Assembly: GCA_015146655.1 (NCBI GenBank)
Contig: VKHL01000052.1
Location: 28,531-92,530, forward strand
From: Ochromonas danica
Taxonomy: Eukaryota; Sar; Chrysophyceae; Chromulinales; Chromulinaceae
Length of the DNA: 64,000 nucleotides
Reading direction: 5' to 3'
Made by a program: the position numbers and the translations under genes. Shown one piece after another: positions 44,875 to 57,461 of this stretch; positions within the stretch are counted from its first letter, which is position 1, and each line of letters starts with the position of its first letter. The notes beneath the pieces are model-generated. The model was not told where the DNA came from. It saw nothing but the letters and a program-made list of their open reading frames with translations, and made no database searches.

Positions 44875-45430
44875 ATTCTCTTTAGGAGTTTATTTTGGCT
44901 TGAAGGGAATGTTTATTGTGTGTTCTGGTTGGATATTTGAGTCTATCTCATCTGGTCCACAGATATGGACAAGACATGTCCTAGTACAACAATGAAAGAA
45001 AAGTGAGAGAGTCATGTCAAGGTATGATATATCTGGAGCTATAGAAAGCCTTTTGTTGTTGTAGTGAGATAGTAGATAGTACAAGACTCAATTGTAAATA
45101 CTTTCACTAAGTCTGATCACACAGAAATACGTGTTTTAATATCACTGTCCTGTTATCACAAATGAATGATTAGAGCATTGATCGAGTGATCTTGCCAATG
45201 GTGATAATCAAGTATAAGTGATAACATAATGAAGGTGTTAAATTTTAATTTAATTTAATTAAGTAACTGCCATGGTAAACTAACATGACCAATATCAACA
45301 AACAAGAAGAGCAAGCATTATGAATCCAAAAACTAACAATGTAGTTACGCTTGCTATTCATTTTCTTTTAATCCTTTTCCATCAAAAGGGTTTTAATTTC
45401 CTACCACCAAGGAGTGAAGGAAGGGATAGT
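44875..45430. other. Intergenic, no gene seen
   Basis: About 560 AT-rich bases between the 3' ends of two convergent genes. Short frames only. Confidence 0.5.
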
Positions 45431-45736
45431 TTATCTTCCTCTACCACCAGAACTGGCAGAGCTGCCAGATGAGCGAGAACCAGAAGATGAGTAAGAGTTA
45501 GTTTGACCTCCAGAAGGAGAGGTATACTGAGAGAAACCAGCTCCACTCACGGAAGGAAGAAGACTGACAGATAGGGACACGAATCGAATGCCCTCTCAGG
45601 TGTTATAATAGGTAGAACCATTATCATTACTGTAGTAATAACTACCATTAGTATTGGAGTAATGATAGGAACTACCAGAATTGGAATTAGTTCCACCAGG
45701 AGTACTGTAGGAGTTTCCTTGAGAGTTACGAGGCAT
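45431..45736 (-). CDS. Small Tyr/Ser/Gly-rich conserved protein, interrupted by a 54-nt segment
   Basis: From ATG at 45736 the frame reads MPRNSQGNSYSTPGGTNSNS and then HYSNTNGSYYYSNDNGSTYY, the YSNxNGSYYYxNxxGSTYY pattern of small proteins found in fungi and plants. It meets TGA at 45598..45596. Fifty-one bases downstream, in the same frame, the family-like sequence resumes (GAGFSQYTSPSGGQTNSYSS) and ends at 45431. Removing 45599..45546 (54 nt, ends in AG, but begins CTGAG instead of GTGAG) joins YYNT to GAGFSQYT exactly. So it is either an intron with a non-GT donor, a donor damaged by a single C for G change, or a disrupted gene. The unspliced product would be 46 residues. Function unknown. 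Confidence 0.6.
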
Positions 45737-46240
45737 GCTAGGTAACCTTATGGGACAAGTCCAAATGGTATTTGATTGTGACGATGGCGAGCAATTGAAC
45801 GCTGCAGGGATTCTTTTTGGTGAGAACAAGCAGTCTATATCTTCAAAATCTGGCTTTTTGGAGTCAGAATGGGCTCACAAATCCTGAACCACAAAAAGCC
45901 TGAACCACCGTTTGTGGGCGAAATTGAAAAGTCAAAGTTCCATCTGTAAAAAGTCATATTATTGTGTTTCAAATAAAGTGCATCAGCCTGGAGGGGAACT
46001 GTTCAAGATAATCTGAACGGTCGTCGACAAGTTAACCTTCTCGGGACTGGTGTGCAGAGAGCGGTCATGTTGAGAAGTGAGGGAGTGCTGGGTGAATCCT
46101 TCCCCTCGCCCAGCCCCAGCCCACCCACCCAGTCACGACCATGCGGCACTCGCTTCACCAATCGAACAACACAACGATAGATACTCCTCATCGTCCATCA
46201 AATTTTTTTTTCGAAACAGAAGTATCGAAATTAAGCTGGA
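45737..46240. other. Intergenic between divergent genes
   Basis: About 500 bases separating two divergent starts. Contains a short C-rich stretch near 46107-46130; no defined promoter element recognised. Confidence 0.45.
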
Positions 46241-47366
46241 ATGTTACCGTGCACTATTCTTGTTCTCCTTGTTGTTTTAGTGTCTTTAAATCATGGATAT
46301 GCTCAAAAGGTAAGATGATTTCGTGGAGTTTGAGTGTGTGATGTCTGTTGCTGACTGTTAAGCTGTTATCGGTTGAATTTCTTGGTAGAATGCGGACATA
46401 AATGAGCAACAAGTATTAGATGAGCTAATGAATGCTTTTCAAGGCGAAGAAGGGGTTGCTGAACATTTTTCGGGCATGGTATCCAGATCGTCCATTCGGT
46501 TGGATTCTTTGCAGTCGTCGGCTCCTACCTTTGCCACAACTTCAAGCCCTTCTTTTGCCCCATCCTTTCACCATACCAGTTCACCCACGTTTGCTCCAAG
46601 CTTACAAACCCAAACTCCTAGCGAGGCCCCGACAGCTGCGCCGTCTATTGCTCCCACCTATGCTCCTAGCGTGGCCCCGTCTGTTCGTCCCACCATCGCT
46701 CCTACACTGTCCCCCTCTGCGGCTCCAACTATCACACGTTCTCCCACGAACGCTCCAACCCAAGCTTCTCCTCTCATTTTATCTTTCAACAGTTATTATA
46801 CAATGAACAACGTGACAACGACCGATCTGTCCACCAGTGACCAACAAGCTGCCATCAACGCTCAAGCGAATGTGACACAAATTTCGGCCAGCTATATTAC
46901 TTATGTCAAGGCATACTTTTCTACTAGTCGTCGTCGCTTATCAATGTCTCTGGAAGCTGCCTCTCCCGTTGTTGTGGTTACTTTGGCGACTATTCCAATG
47001 GCCGATTTTCCTAGCTACACACCAAATGACCTCTATAACTCTTTGACCGCTGCCAGTAACGCAGCAGTGTCTGACGGAACATATACAAAGGTCTTACAAA
47101 CTCAAGCGGTTAGTCTTGGTGCCACGGCATTGACGACGGCTTCGTCAAACCATGTGACCTATTCTCCACCTGTTATAAAGAGTACTGATGAGAGTGATGA
47201 TGATGATGACGATGAGTTGTCTGGTGGCGCTATTGCTGGTATTGTAATCGGTGTTGTTGTTTTCGTTGCTTTGTTGATCTTCGGAGGATATTATTACTAT
47301 GTCAACTATTATGTCAATGCTCACTCTGCTGTCCCTCCTACCAAAGCGTTTGAGAACGAACTTTAA
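46241..47366 (+). CDS. Type I membrane glycoprotein-like, Pro/Thr/Ala repeats
   Basis: Exons 46241..46309 and 46389..47366 give 348 residues. The first exon encodes only a signal peptide (MLPCTILVLLVVLVSLNHGY). Then come degenerate APTxAPS repeats (residues about 75-135), a globular part of about 120 residues (ASYITYVKAYFSTSRRR, VVVVTLATIPMADFPSYTPN), an acidic stalk (DESDDDDDDELSGG) and one membrane helix (AIAGIVIGVVVFVALLIFGG) with a short cytoplasmic tail. Such Pro/Thr/Ala repeats are common in secreted wall proteins of diatoms and relatives. A cell-surface role is inferred. Confidence 0.75.
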
Positions 47367-47959
47367 GTTCTTGAACGCTTGCGGGGGGATAGATTTTGCG
47401 TTTTCTGATGTTTAAATATCGGAAGTCGAGGACTACTTTGCTTTTATGGAAGTACTGCAAATGTAGTAGTAGACTAGAGGAGCTACCAAACCTTGATAGT
47501 GAGTAATAATTTCTGTATGTTCTGTTTGAGTTGAGGATAATCAAGTAATTATTATTTTCTTTTGATCCTTGTGGGTTCATTGTGGGTTTCTTTTTTCCCC
47601 AAATAACTAAATTCTAGCTTTTTGGACACCCTCCCAGAGAGTGAATTGTTTCCCAGATCGTCATTGTTTGAATCGACTGTTAGCCATCATATTGCTGCCA
47701 CTACTAAACTACTGCTATATCACAGTCCGAATAGTTCAACTAGTAGTATTTACTACTCTTGTGGATTTTAAAAAAGAAATAGTTTTGTAGACTAGCAGAG
47801 TCTCTTGTACAACTCTTGGTCTCGCTTGTTGGTCTGGTTGATAGTATCATTGGATCAGATAGATATTCACTCGATCTGCTCAACCTTCTGTCTTCCTCGT
47901 CTTCTCTTTCTTCTTCTCACGTTTCTTAATTCAACTTCTTTCAATTGAAAAAAAACAAT
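47367..47959. other. Intergenic, no gene seen
   Basis: About 590 bases of 3' flank and promoter of the DHHC gene. Pyrimidine-rich (TC) immediately before its start. No gene seen. Confidence 0.5.
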
Positions 47960-49610
47960 ATGTCTGCTGCATATCGACAAAAATTAACCTTACATGATGT
48001 CTGGCAAGCAGCACAAAATGATCGACATTTTGATTATATTTTTTGGATTCATGTTATCTTAGATATATTGGTTGAAACTGCATTAAGACATTTTGGTTAT
48101 TGTCTTGTCTTATTAGCATGTATTTTAATCTTTTGTCTTATTTCTGCAGGTTTTCTAGTTGTTTTACCTGCTATTACAATGAAAGGAAGTCCATGGTATT
48201 ATCTACATTTTCTACTTGGATCTTGTATTTCTTTCTTTGTGATCTTTAACTATTATAAAGCAGTTACAACTAAACCTGGTACACCTTCTGATTATATTAC
48301 AGAAGATTTTCTTGGTGAACATTTTTGTAAAAAATGTAATTTTCCTAAACCTGAACGATCACATCATTGTTCAATATGTAATCAATGTGTTATGAAGATG
48401 GATCATCATTGCCCATGGTAAGTCATTCTATCCTACTCTTAGTATATGATTTAATGCTAAGTATACACTAATTATATTTACTATTGTAGGTTGTCTAATT
48501 GTGTTGGACTGAGAAATTATCGTTTCTTTATCTGTTTTCTCTTTTGGGTGACTATTGGAACATTTTATTTGTCCTTATTATGCTCTCCTAAGGTCTTTGT
48601 TGAAGATTCTATTCTCTCTCCCACAGTACTAGCTCATAAAGTTCGTGGATATTTCTTTTCCTCACCTGCTCCTACTCCTATTATCCCTCCTCATGATGAA
48701 GAACTGTTGCCATTACAAGATAAGACAAGATATCATCATAAAGAAGAGAAACAATATCTTCGAAACAGGGAGAATGTTTATTCTGTTATTTATGATCAAT
48801 ACAAACAGCACAAATATCTTCGCAATCATCCACAAGAGAATGATGAACAAAGTTTACAAACTGATGAAGGAAGAAGGAAATTATCTCATAATCACACTAC
48901 TTCTTATGATGAATATTTCAATACTTCTAATTTCAATTTCTTTTTACCTTTCATGAATAATCAGAAAAGTCAATTGAAAGAAGTTCATCAAACTGATAAT
49001 ACTATAACATACGATATGAAGCATACTTTAGCAGGTTCTATCAATAAAGAAATGAAAGATCAAAGCAAGTTGGTTAAACGAAGGTTGGAAAACGATGAGA
49101 TTTCATTTACTAACAACCTTTCAGAGAGCTCACCGACATGGAATAAGTTCTTCATGGATGAATATGTGGTCTTCTTGGCCATTTTTATGATTGCCATTGG
49201 TATCTCATTGGCAACTGCTTGCTTGCTTTGCATGCATCTCTATCTAGGTACTGGATTCTTGTTTTCATTTTGGCTTTCTTCTTGCTCATCAACAACCTTT
49301 TCTGAATAGTTTGCACGAATCAAACGACAATTGAATTATTCCAAGCGAGGTTAGACATGAGCCGAGGAAGAGGATATGGAAGCTACGAGAACCCCTACGA
49401 CAAGGGATTGTCCAGAAATTTCGAAGAGGTAAAGTCTCTGCTATGATGATTCGTGTTTGTAGCGTATTGTTACATACTGTGTGTTTATAGGTTATGGGTA
49501 CTAGATGGTGGCATCTTGCTTTCCTTCCAACTTTCCGCCAAGTGGATCCTTTAATTGAGGAATTTAAAGATCGTCCAGATCACCCATGCTATTGTCTCTC
49601 TTGCGTGTGA
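47960..49610 (+). CDS. DHHC-type protein S-acyltransferase
   Basis: Exons 47960..48417, 48490..49247, 49310..49428 and 49491..49610 give 484 residues. Two N-terminal membrane helices ([39 protein letters not shown]) precede the Cys-rich DHHC domain: [31 protein letters not shown] with the catalytic DHHC, split by intron 1, then [13 protein letters not shown]. Two further helices follow. The TTxE motif (TNQTTIELF) and the [16 protein letters not shown] block sit across exons 3-4, and the protein ends in a Cys-rich CYCLSCV. It transfers palmitate to cysteines of membrane proteins, probably at the ER or Golgi. A charged, low-complexity lumenal loop is inserted between helices 3 and 4 (about residues 200-365). 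Confidence 0.92.
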
Positions 49611-49890
49611 TGTCGCTTCGAAGAAGATGATAGTTACTACAGTTATCTACTACTTGTTGGACTCCTTTCTCTCCGTTAAGAGATAGTAGAGAGGAGCATT
49701 CGGCTCCTTCTCTAGAACACATTACCCATATATTACCGTGGTCAAGTGCAGAAATTAAGACACTCTCTACTATTCCAGAAAATTTAATTTAATTACCACT
49801 CTACCTATTAAGCTGTTTGTATATCCAACATCGCTAACAGCAATCTAATGCTGCAATAAGACAGCCTGTAACTGTTGAACGGGAAACACC

Positions 49891-50661
49891 TTAAGGTTGC
49901 ATGCGCAGGGCACCATCAAGACGGATGGTCTCGCCATTGAGCATAGGATTTTCCAAGATACTCTGCACTAAACGAGCATACTCATCAGGATTACCTAAAC
50001 GCTTGGGAAAAGGAACAGTAGAAGCCAGATCAGAACGCACAGACTCAGGCAGACCTTCCAACATTGGAGTGAGGAATAAACCAGGAGCGATGGTATTAAC
50101 GCGAATACCAAAAGAAGCAAGATCACGAGCAAGGGGCAAAGTCATGGAAGCCACAGCTCCTTTACTGGCAGCATAAGCAACTTGGCCAATTTGACCATCC
50201 ATAGCAGCGATACTAGCGGTGTTGACAATGAGACCACGCTCTTGATCAGCATCGAAGGCATTCTTACTCATTGCTTCCGCTGCTAAGCGTGCCACATTAA
50301 AAGTTCCAATAGTATTAATATGTAAGACCTTGGTAAAAGTAGCAAGACTATGAGGTCCTTTCTTGGATAAAGTCTTCATGGGTGGGGCAATACCTGCACA
50401 GTTAACAGCAAGAGTAATTTTACCAAAAGCCTGAAGAGCATTTTGAATAGCATTTTGAACTTGTTCTTCATTGGTAACATCACAAACAGCAGTGATAACT
50501 TGCTCAGGTTTAAGTTGCTGTTGGACTTGTGCCAACGTGGCAGGAGAGATATCTAACAAGGCCACTTTGGCTCCTTGAGAAGCAAGACGAAGTGCAGTCG
50601 CACGACCAAGTCCTTGACCAGCACCAGTAATAATAGCAACAGTATTGGCTAACTTTGACAT
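49891..50661 (-). CDS. Short-chain dehydrogenase, HSD17B10 / type-2 hydroxyacyl-CoA dehydrogenase-like
   Basis: Intronless, 256 residues (human HSD17B10: 261). NAD-binding motif TGAGQGLGRATA, adenine-pocket DVTNEEQV, NCAGIAPP, catalytic Ser in NTASIAAMDGQIGQ and YAASK with Tyr and Lys, then a PGLFLTPMLEGLPE substrate loop typical of the type-2 3-hydroxyacyl-CoA dehydrogenase group. In animals this mitochondrial enzyme acts in isoleucine and steroid metabolism and also in mitochondrial tRNA processing. No clear mitochondrial leader is visible here. An upstream in-frame start at 50733 would add 24 residues of weak character. Confidence 0.88.
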   Translation of the reverse strand: MSKLANTVAIITGAGQGLGRATALRLASQGAKVALLDISPATLAQVQQQLKPEQVITAVCDVTNEEQVQNAIQNALQAFGKITLAVNCAGIAPPMKTLSKKGPHSLATFTKVLHINTIGTFNVARLAAEAMSKNAFDADQERGLIVNTASIAAMDGQIGQVAYAASKGAVASMTLPLARDLASFGIRVNTIAPGLFLTPMLEGLPESVRSDLASTVPFPKRLGNPDEYARLVQSILENPMLNGETIRLDGALRMQP

Positions 50662-50830
50662 GATTCTCTTTGTTTTGTTCTGTTTCTTCCTGTCGTTTGT
50701 GGGATCCACAACTCGGGCCCACACCATCAGCACATCAACACACCATCATGAGACTTAACTTAACGAATAAACAATTCTTGATTGATTTCTGCACAAATAC
50801 TAAAATATCCGCACATATTACACCCAATCC

Positions 50831-50861
<31 letters not shown>

Positions 50862-51553
50862 TTAATCTATCAAGACATGTCTGAGTCAATTCGGTGAAGG
50901 GATTATCATATGGGTTTAAACGGACACAGTCATGGAATTTTTGCTTGTGGTGCTGTAAATTTTCCATTTCCTGTCCTTATCGGATACTTTTCAAATGGAT
51001 TGGAACCGTCATGTGTTTGTAAATTTCAAATCCTCCTACTAAATCCAATCGAATCGAATCAAGATTCACGAACTTTGTTCTGTTGGTGCGTTTCTTCAAC
51101 TGGAGAGGAGCAGGAAGATGTTTCTTCAAGTTGTTTGTGTTTCTCTCCCCTCCCTCTGCTCCTCTCTTCTCATGATGACAGAGCAAGAGCAGACAGGGAC
51201 ACCACAGAGAGCCTCCCTGCCATCGTCGTCTGTCTCTCTGTCTCTCTGTGGGCACACCCATCCATCATGCTAATTGTGTTCCTCGAATAGATCTCTACTC
51301 TTCTCTACACGACTTTACTCTTTTTCATTCTCATTTGCAAGCAGGAATTTCCATAGATCTTTATTTCTCCAGTACTTGGAATTTTTTCATTTGATCATAT
51401 TGAAAAGACTTCACTTCACTTTCACTTCTCTTCACTTCTTCCATATTTCTAGTGATATCCTACTCCTATTGCATGTGAAAATTACACATCAGAGGATTAT
51501 CACTCTATTGACTGGCCATACAATAACTTTCCCACGGGAGCTTTCTCCTTATT
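50662..51553. other. Intergenic with AT dinucleotide repeat
   Basis: About 890 bases between divergent genes. Contains a TA dinucleotide run at about 50835-50861 and TC-rich sequence around 51140-51250. No gene supported. Confidence 0.5.
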
Positions 51554-54500
51554 ATGCATTTTTATGACGACGTTGAGATCAATATCTCCATGCTGCCTAA
51601 ATTAGCACCTAAACCAATTAAACGTCTCGCTAAATTAAGGTTAGCTAACTAACTATCATCAAGTCGTATTATTCCTAGACGACATTTTGACTTTCTCCCT
51701 CTTGTTTTCAGCAGAGATGATGTTCCTGTCCCTTCCAATGAAATGGCTAGACTGTTGATCTTAAAACAATGCAAAGTACTCGATACTGAACGCAATGATA
51801 TTGAATTCGATCGATTTGTGGCTCTGGCAAAACGTATCTTCCATGTAAGTAGTATGACTACTATCCTATATCACCTGCAATATGACTTCTGCTTATTTGC
51901 TGACGAATGTCTGCTGACGATGTCTAGGCTCCTATTGCAATGATCTCTTTCATTGATTATGATCGTCAATGGATCAAGTCTTGTGTTGGTGGAAAGATTA
52001 GCAATCCCAATGTCCCTCGCTCTGACTCCATCGATGCTGACCTCATGTTCCCTGATGCTCATGAGATCAAGCTGATCTTGAATGGTGATGAACAGGACAA
52101 GTTGACCCGATTGGTAGAGAAGCTTGGCTTGCAAGAGCAGTTGCCGCTGCGCTTCTATATCGGAGCTGCGATAATAATTGATGGATTCAAATTGGGAGTG
52201 CTCAGCTTGTTTGACAACGAACCTCATGACTATGTCAGCCTGGACAATCGTCAGAACCTGGTCGACCTGGCTGCCGCAGTCTCCAATCTTGTGAAAGAGC
52301 GCCGATTGCGCAATCTCCAGCTTCGCAAGCAGAAAGCCAACCTGATGCTGGGGCTCAATCACAATCTACGCACTCCGGTATGTCCCTGTGCAGTTCCCCA
52401 TAACGACTTGTCATTAACCCTGTGTCTTTGTGTGCTTGTGCGTCTATGTTTTAGTTGATGTCTCTGACTTTGGTCACGGAGATGTTAAGAGCAGAGATCA
52501 AGGGCTTGGCGAAGGCAAATCGAGGAAGTGAGATCGGCAGTAGAAAATGTGCTACACCGGTGGATCGCCATCATCCTCGTGTTTTAAGTCACAAGACTCA
52601 TCATAGTCGAACCTCTTCATTCAATCAGTCTGTTTTCAGCAGCCATGCAAATAGCGCCAAACTTGATGGCTGGACTGTAAATGAGCTTCCAAGCGAAGAT
52701 AAGGATACCTCAACAATTCCAGATATTGAAACACTAAAAGACATCCCTGTCCCTCGTGATGAACCATTTCGCTCTGCCTTTTCATCTGCTATGTCTTCCT
52801 TGTGCTCAAGTGTGGGACATACTCCTGATATTCCTTGTATCAATCTAATTTCTGATCTGCAAGATTCCCTCCAGCAACTTAGTCTCTTGGTGGAGATGGG
52901 GCTAGTATTGGGTAAGATTACCTCAGGCATGTCAGTTTTAGCGGATGGAACCTATGACTCCATCCAATGCGATTTGCTTAAAGTGTATGAGAAGGTGCGC
53001 AACCTCACTCAGCGGTTAGGACGCAGTCAGAATGTGCTCTGGGCCATTGATAAGTCCATTCTATCGAAAGGCAAACACTTCTCTCATCCAGACGTCCTGC
53101 TCTTTGTTCTCATCTCCAGTCTGAGTCAAGTTCTGCCTCATGCTGACTGGGTGCGTGTCAAGGCCTCTTTCATCCCAATCGAGGATGTGACTCGTCTGCT
53201 CGAAGATGATAATGATATCAAGACTATGACTTCCATTATGGAGATCACAGCTCCTCCGGTAGTTTTTGGTAAAGTGGGTATGTTGCTCACAGAGTTAGAG
53301 ATCTTTGGTGACTCTGACAACCTGAAGGAGATTGTGAGTAAGCTTCATGCTACGGAGAAAGATAGCACGTCTTCTTCTCGGTCTGCTGGCTCTTCCTCTG
53401 CGAACAGCGATGGTCAGAATGACGATAGCGAAGGTGCTTGTGCCGACACTGCTGCTGAGGCTATGCTCCAGGCAGAAGTAGAAGACTTCGGAGGAAGTCT
53501 CTTCGCCTTGGGCAGTCTTTTAGAGAATGTGCTGGGAGGCAGTTCCTATATCATCACTTCAACTGGCTGCACATTCTCTTTCTCTATTCCATGTAGAGTT
53601 GAGATGGAACCTGAAGACTCTCCTCACATTTCCAACCACAGCGTTTGCTTTCACGACCTTCCCGAGAACGGTAGAGAAGCAAATGGAGTTAATAGTTCGG
53701 CAGATGGGGAAGAGTCCACAGACTTTGGCTTGGAGCTAGCACCTAAGCAGTGCTCTTCTTCAGAGATTGTTGATGGCTCTGACTACGTCTCACTGTATAT
53801 CAAAGAACGCTTTGTTAAGGTGAACGATGTGGTTGAGCATGTTGTTCCGTTGCCAATCTTGACTGCAAGTACGCTTGACGTGAAGCCTGCTGCTCTTTTG
53901 GAGACTGTTGAGAAAGATACGGCGCCAGTCTCTTACAAAAAGGTTCTAAAAGCTCTTGTTGTTGACGATAGTGTGACTGTCCAGAAAGTCATGACAGTTT
54001 GGTTAAAGAAGAAGAAATGTGAAGTAACCACAGCATTGAATGGTGCCATTGCACTGGATCTACTCAAGACAAATGCTTACGATCTTGTCTTTCTTGACTT
54101 TCTCATGCCTGTCATGGATGGTTTGACCTGCTTACGTGCTTTTCATGATTGGCTACTTCATTCTCCTCCAGAAGTCTTACCCCAAGGAGTTGTTGACCAA
54201 TGGATTATTGGCCTCTCTGCTACAGCTTTGAAGACTGATTGGCAAGATGCCTTTGCAGCAGGTTTAGATATGTTTTGTTCTAAACCTGTGGATATGCAAG
54301 CATTGGGATATGTTATTGAAGCTAAGAAGTTGGGTATTTCTATGAAGAAACTCTTGGAGTTGGTTGCTAATCATAACAACTGTGCAATGACTGCAGAACA
54401 ACAAGATATGGCAGTTGATATTATGTATCCTATGTATCAAGTTGATGATACCATGATTGAGAATACAGTTACATCATCTAACAAATTGGATAAGAATTCT

Positions 54501-54665
54501 CCCAGTTCGAAGAGCCCAGTCGATCGATCAAAAAATTCAGCTAAATTGAAAGCTAAGAACGAATCTGATCGCAATAAAGCGAAACTTGATCTTCAATCAA
54601 ACTCTAGTGGGTTGCACATGTTTGGAACGATCCATTTCAATCTTCCTTCCGCTAATCAGGAATGA
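51554..54665 (+). CDS. Hybrid histidine kinase-like protein with GAF and receiver domains
   Basis: Exons 51554..51639, 51712..51844, 51928..52377 and 52455..54665 give 959 residues. A GAF-like sensor spans roughly residues 45-205 (APIAMISFIDYDRQWIKS; FYIGAAIIIDGFKLGVLSLF). The dimerisation/phosphoacceptor region follows with LGLNHNLRTPLMSLT, in which the H-box histidine is kept. Downstream, where N, G1 and G2 boxes of the ATP-binding domain should be, I find only weakly similar sequence (DVLLFVLISSLSQVLPHADW, then GCTFSFSIPCRVEM). The C-terminal receiver is intact: ALVVDDSVTVQK, DLVFLDFLMPVMDG (Asp about 771), LSATAL and CSKPVD. It may be a phosphorelay receiver or pseudokinase. The exon-2 acceptor is a tandem CAGCAG. 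Confidence 0.82.
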
Positions 54666-56110
54666 AGAAGATAGTATGTTTGAAAGATGTCATATCAGGA
54701 TGTTCCATTGATAAAGTATTTCTTGTCTTTCTTCTTCTCTCTATCTCTTTGTGTTCGTAGATATATTTAATGTTTGTTAGTTATTTTGTTTTTGATAGAG
54801 AGAATATTGGCAGTTTATCATATTCTTTTGTTTCTTCTTCATGAATTGTGGATAGATGGATGGTGTTTTATAATATGTTTTGCAATGACGTGATTTGTGC
54901 TTCACCGTTAGACTCAAGTTGCATTGTAGTATTCACCTTCTGTATTACTCTGCTATGTTTATATGTTGTTATCTGAGGAAGAGCATTGTCCGCCGCCGTG
55001 GTGATCAAGCTCTTATCATTGTCGTTGACAGCGTGTTGTCCTCATTTCTTGACTCTAACTTGGTCTTCATCCATTGCAACACGCTGGAGTAAGACGTTGA
55101 AGACTTCTCTATGCATAAGGCCAATTAGAGTGCAATTTCTTTATTCATTTTAACTTTGAAAGTGAATCAAAAGAGATAACAGATCTTTAGGGAGATAAAT
55201 GGGATGGACGGACTCGTCGTTATGAAGATGATCATTTGACCTATAAGGATCTTAATTGCTTGAATCATAATTTGAAAAGAGAGTGAAATCAAAAGGAAAT
55301 AGTTATATCTGCAATCCCCACTTCTTGTTTGCTATTGTTCCTTTTGTTTTTTACTGTCGTTTGTAATAAAATCGAGTGGAAAGGAATGTTATTGTTTCTA
55401 TCCAAAATCCTGTGGCGACTCTCTCCACTTTAAGCAATTTGTTGCATCATATCTGCTGATGAGATGACCATTCTCACATTTGAAACAAGATTGCTATTGA
55501 ACAAGAAAGAATGACTTACACTTTGTGTGGTCGTTTGCTTCTAGAATAGCCTACTTGTTGTTGTGGCGACATGGTGTAGAAAAAAGTGGTTGTGGTATAT
55601 ATGCAGTTAAGTAGTGGATTTGATTTTTTTATTAGTGTTGTAGTGTGCATCAACTGGTTTTAAAGAAAGAAAGTTAGAGAGTGAGATCGGCGCTCTGTGA
55701 TCAAAAAATTAGTGTTTGTGGTGATGAAGACTGCGCTATACTATAGTATATATCAATTGTTTGAAGAGCATGCATTTGCAGTATGACCAGAGATGGTAGT
55801 AACTGTGGTGATAACTTTGTAGTATCTGGAATATTTAGAGTTCCTACATGTTGTAATATGAACTACTTGTCTCGACATTTCTGACAGCATTTCTCTACGG
55901 AGGCAGAATTTGCGGATTTTTCAAATGAAAATTTCGTGAAAATTCACAAAATTTGGGCCAAATTATCTTCTGGGCAAGAGAGGCAAATCAATATACTATT
56001 ATGATAGACGTAATGACAGGAGAGTATTCATTAGATTTATCATGGATAAGAGAATCAACTATACAAGTGTGATGAAGACAAAAGTACAACTACAGTATGT
56101 AGTACTACTT
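54666..56110. other. Intergenic, no gene seen
   Basis: About 1.4 kb between convergent genes. AT-rich with no credible frame and no repeat array. Confidence 0.5.
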
Positions 56111-57461
56111 CTAGGGAGATGAAGTATCATCCAGAAAGACTACATCTTTGACACCTGATACATCTCGTATCACTAAATCAACACCTTTCTTTAACTTCTC
56201 CGGTCCTTGGAAAGACACAGTGACAATACCATTGACAGCATCAACATGATGGAAAGTCACTTGACCTCCCAAACTTTCAATTGCTGGTAAGAGATTGACA
56301 AGTGCTTTCTTAATGCTAGCTAATGTTAAGACACTCTCTTCTTCTTTCACTGCAATAATCTCACCTAAATGAGAGAACTTCTCACGTAGAATACGTTCAA
56401 TACCCATCTTCATTGTTGTCTAGTAATAGTCATATCATACCATATCATTCAGAGAAGCACGAGAAGTGAGTAAGAAGGAGATGATGACCTACCGTCGATG
56501 ATGGACAACTACCACATGCACCTTCAAGGATTAATTGAATGGATCGAGTGTTCTCATCAATAGCTACGACAGCTACATTGCCACCATCTGCAATAAGGTA
56601 TGGTCGGATCTTGTCCAGAGTCTTCTCCACGTTTGACACAGTCAATGGTAGCTCTTCTTCTTCTGCATCTTCTGATACAGTACTTGCTACAACAGCTTCT
56701 TTCACTTGGTTGTTGGTGTTAGCAAAGGGACTAATGATCTGTTCACCATCACCACCATCATCATCATCACCACCACTACTACTAGTACTACTACTACTAC
56801 TATCAGCAAGCTCTACGGTAATCACAGCATTTGGCGATGTAGTAGTGGTAGTGGTAGTAGAGGTTGAGGTGGTAGTAGTAGTAGTAGGCATAGGAGGATT
56901 CATAGGGTTGACATGTCTTCTTAGTTCCTCAGCATAGGCTTTGGGTAGGCCAGGCGGGGCAGTACTAGGGAAGGTTTGTACTCGTATAGCCACTGGTTGA
57001 TACTGTGAGAAGTGGTCAATAGAGGCTTGAATATGAGCAAATAGATCATCCTTTCTATCTTGTTCATTACTGTCATGATAGTCGACGACAATGACTTGTT
57101 GATTGATGTCTTCTAATACGAATACACCACGTCGTCCTCTGAGAGGGATAGCTTTCTCCTCCTCGGTAGTGGTGGAGGTAGTGGTAGTGGTGGAGGAGGT
57201 GGTAGTGGTGCTGTCAAATGGATAGGTGAAGGAGGAGAGGAAGTCAGAGATGGGCAAGACATTCCCCAGTTGTAGGTCTGACCATTCTACCCCACCTTTA
57301 CCACTACCACTACCACTACCACCACTACCACTACCTCGACTACTACAACGTCTTATCATCTTCCCTCTATAACCGATAGCAGATGAAAGAAAGGCATTGC
57401 TACAGGTCAAGCAAATCATCAATAGAAATATCAAAATCATTGCAATTGATATTGTTGTCAT
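56111..57461 (-). CDS. NFU: Plastid NifU-like iron-sulfur scaffold (NFU)
   Basis: Exons 57461..56493 and 56419..56111 give 425 residues. The leader (AMILIFLLMICLTCSNAFLS) has a signal peptide with a Phe after the predicted cut (SNAFLS), the bipartite plastid import signature. After Ser/Thr-rich linkers the NFU domain begins VEKTLDKIRPYLIADGGNVA, with the cluster-binding CGSCPSST straddling the intron, then MKMGIERILREKF. A second, degenerate NFU-like domain follows (IESLGGQVTFHHVDAVNGIV) without a CxxC. This matches plastid NFU proteins (two-domain), which hold and pass 4Fe-4S clusters to photosystem I and other plastid proteins. The N-terminal 250 residues also include a FVLEDINQQVIVVDYHD segment, possibly an additional domain. 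Confidence 0.88.
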
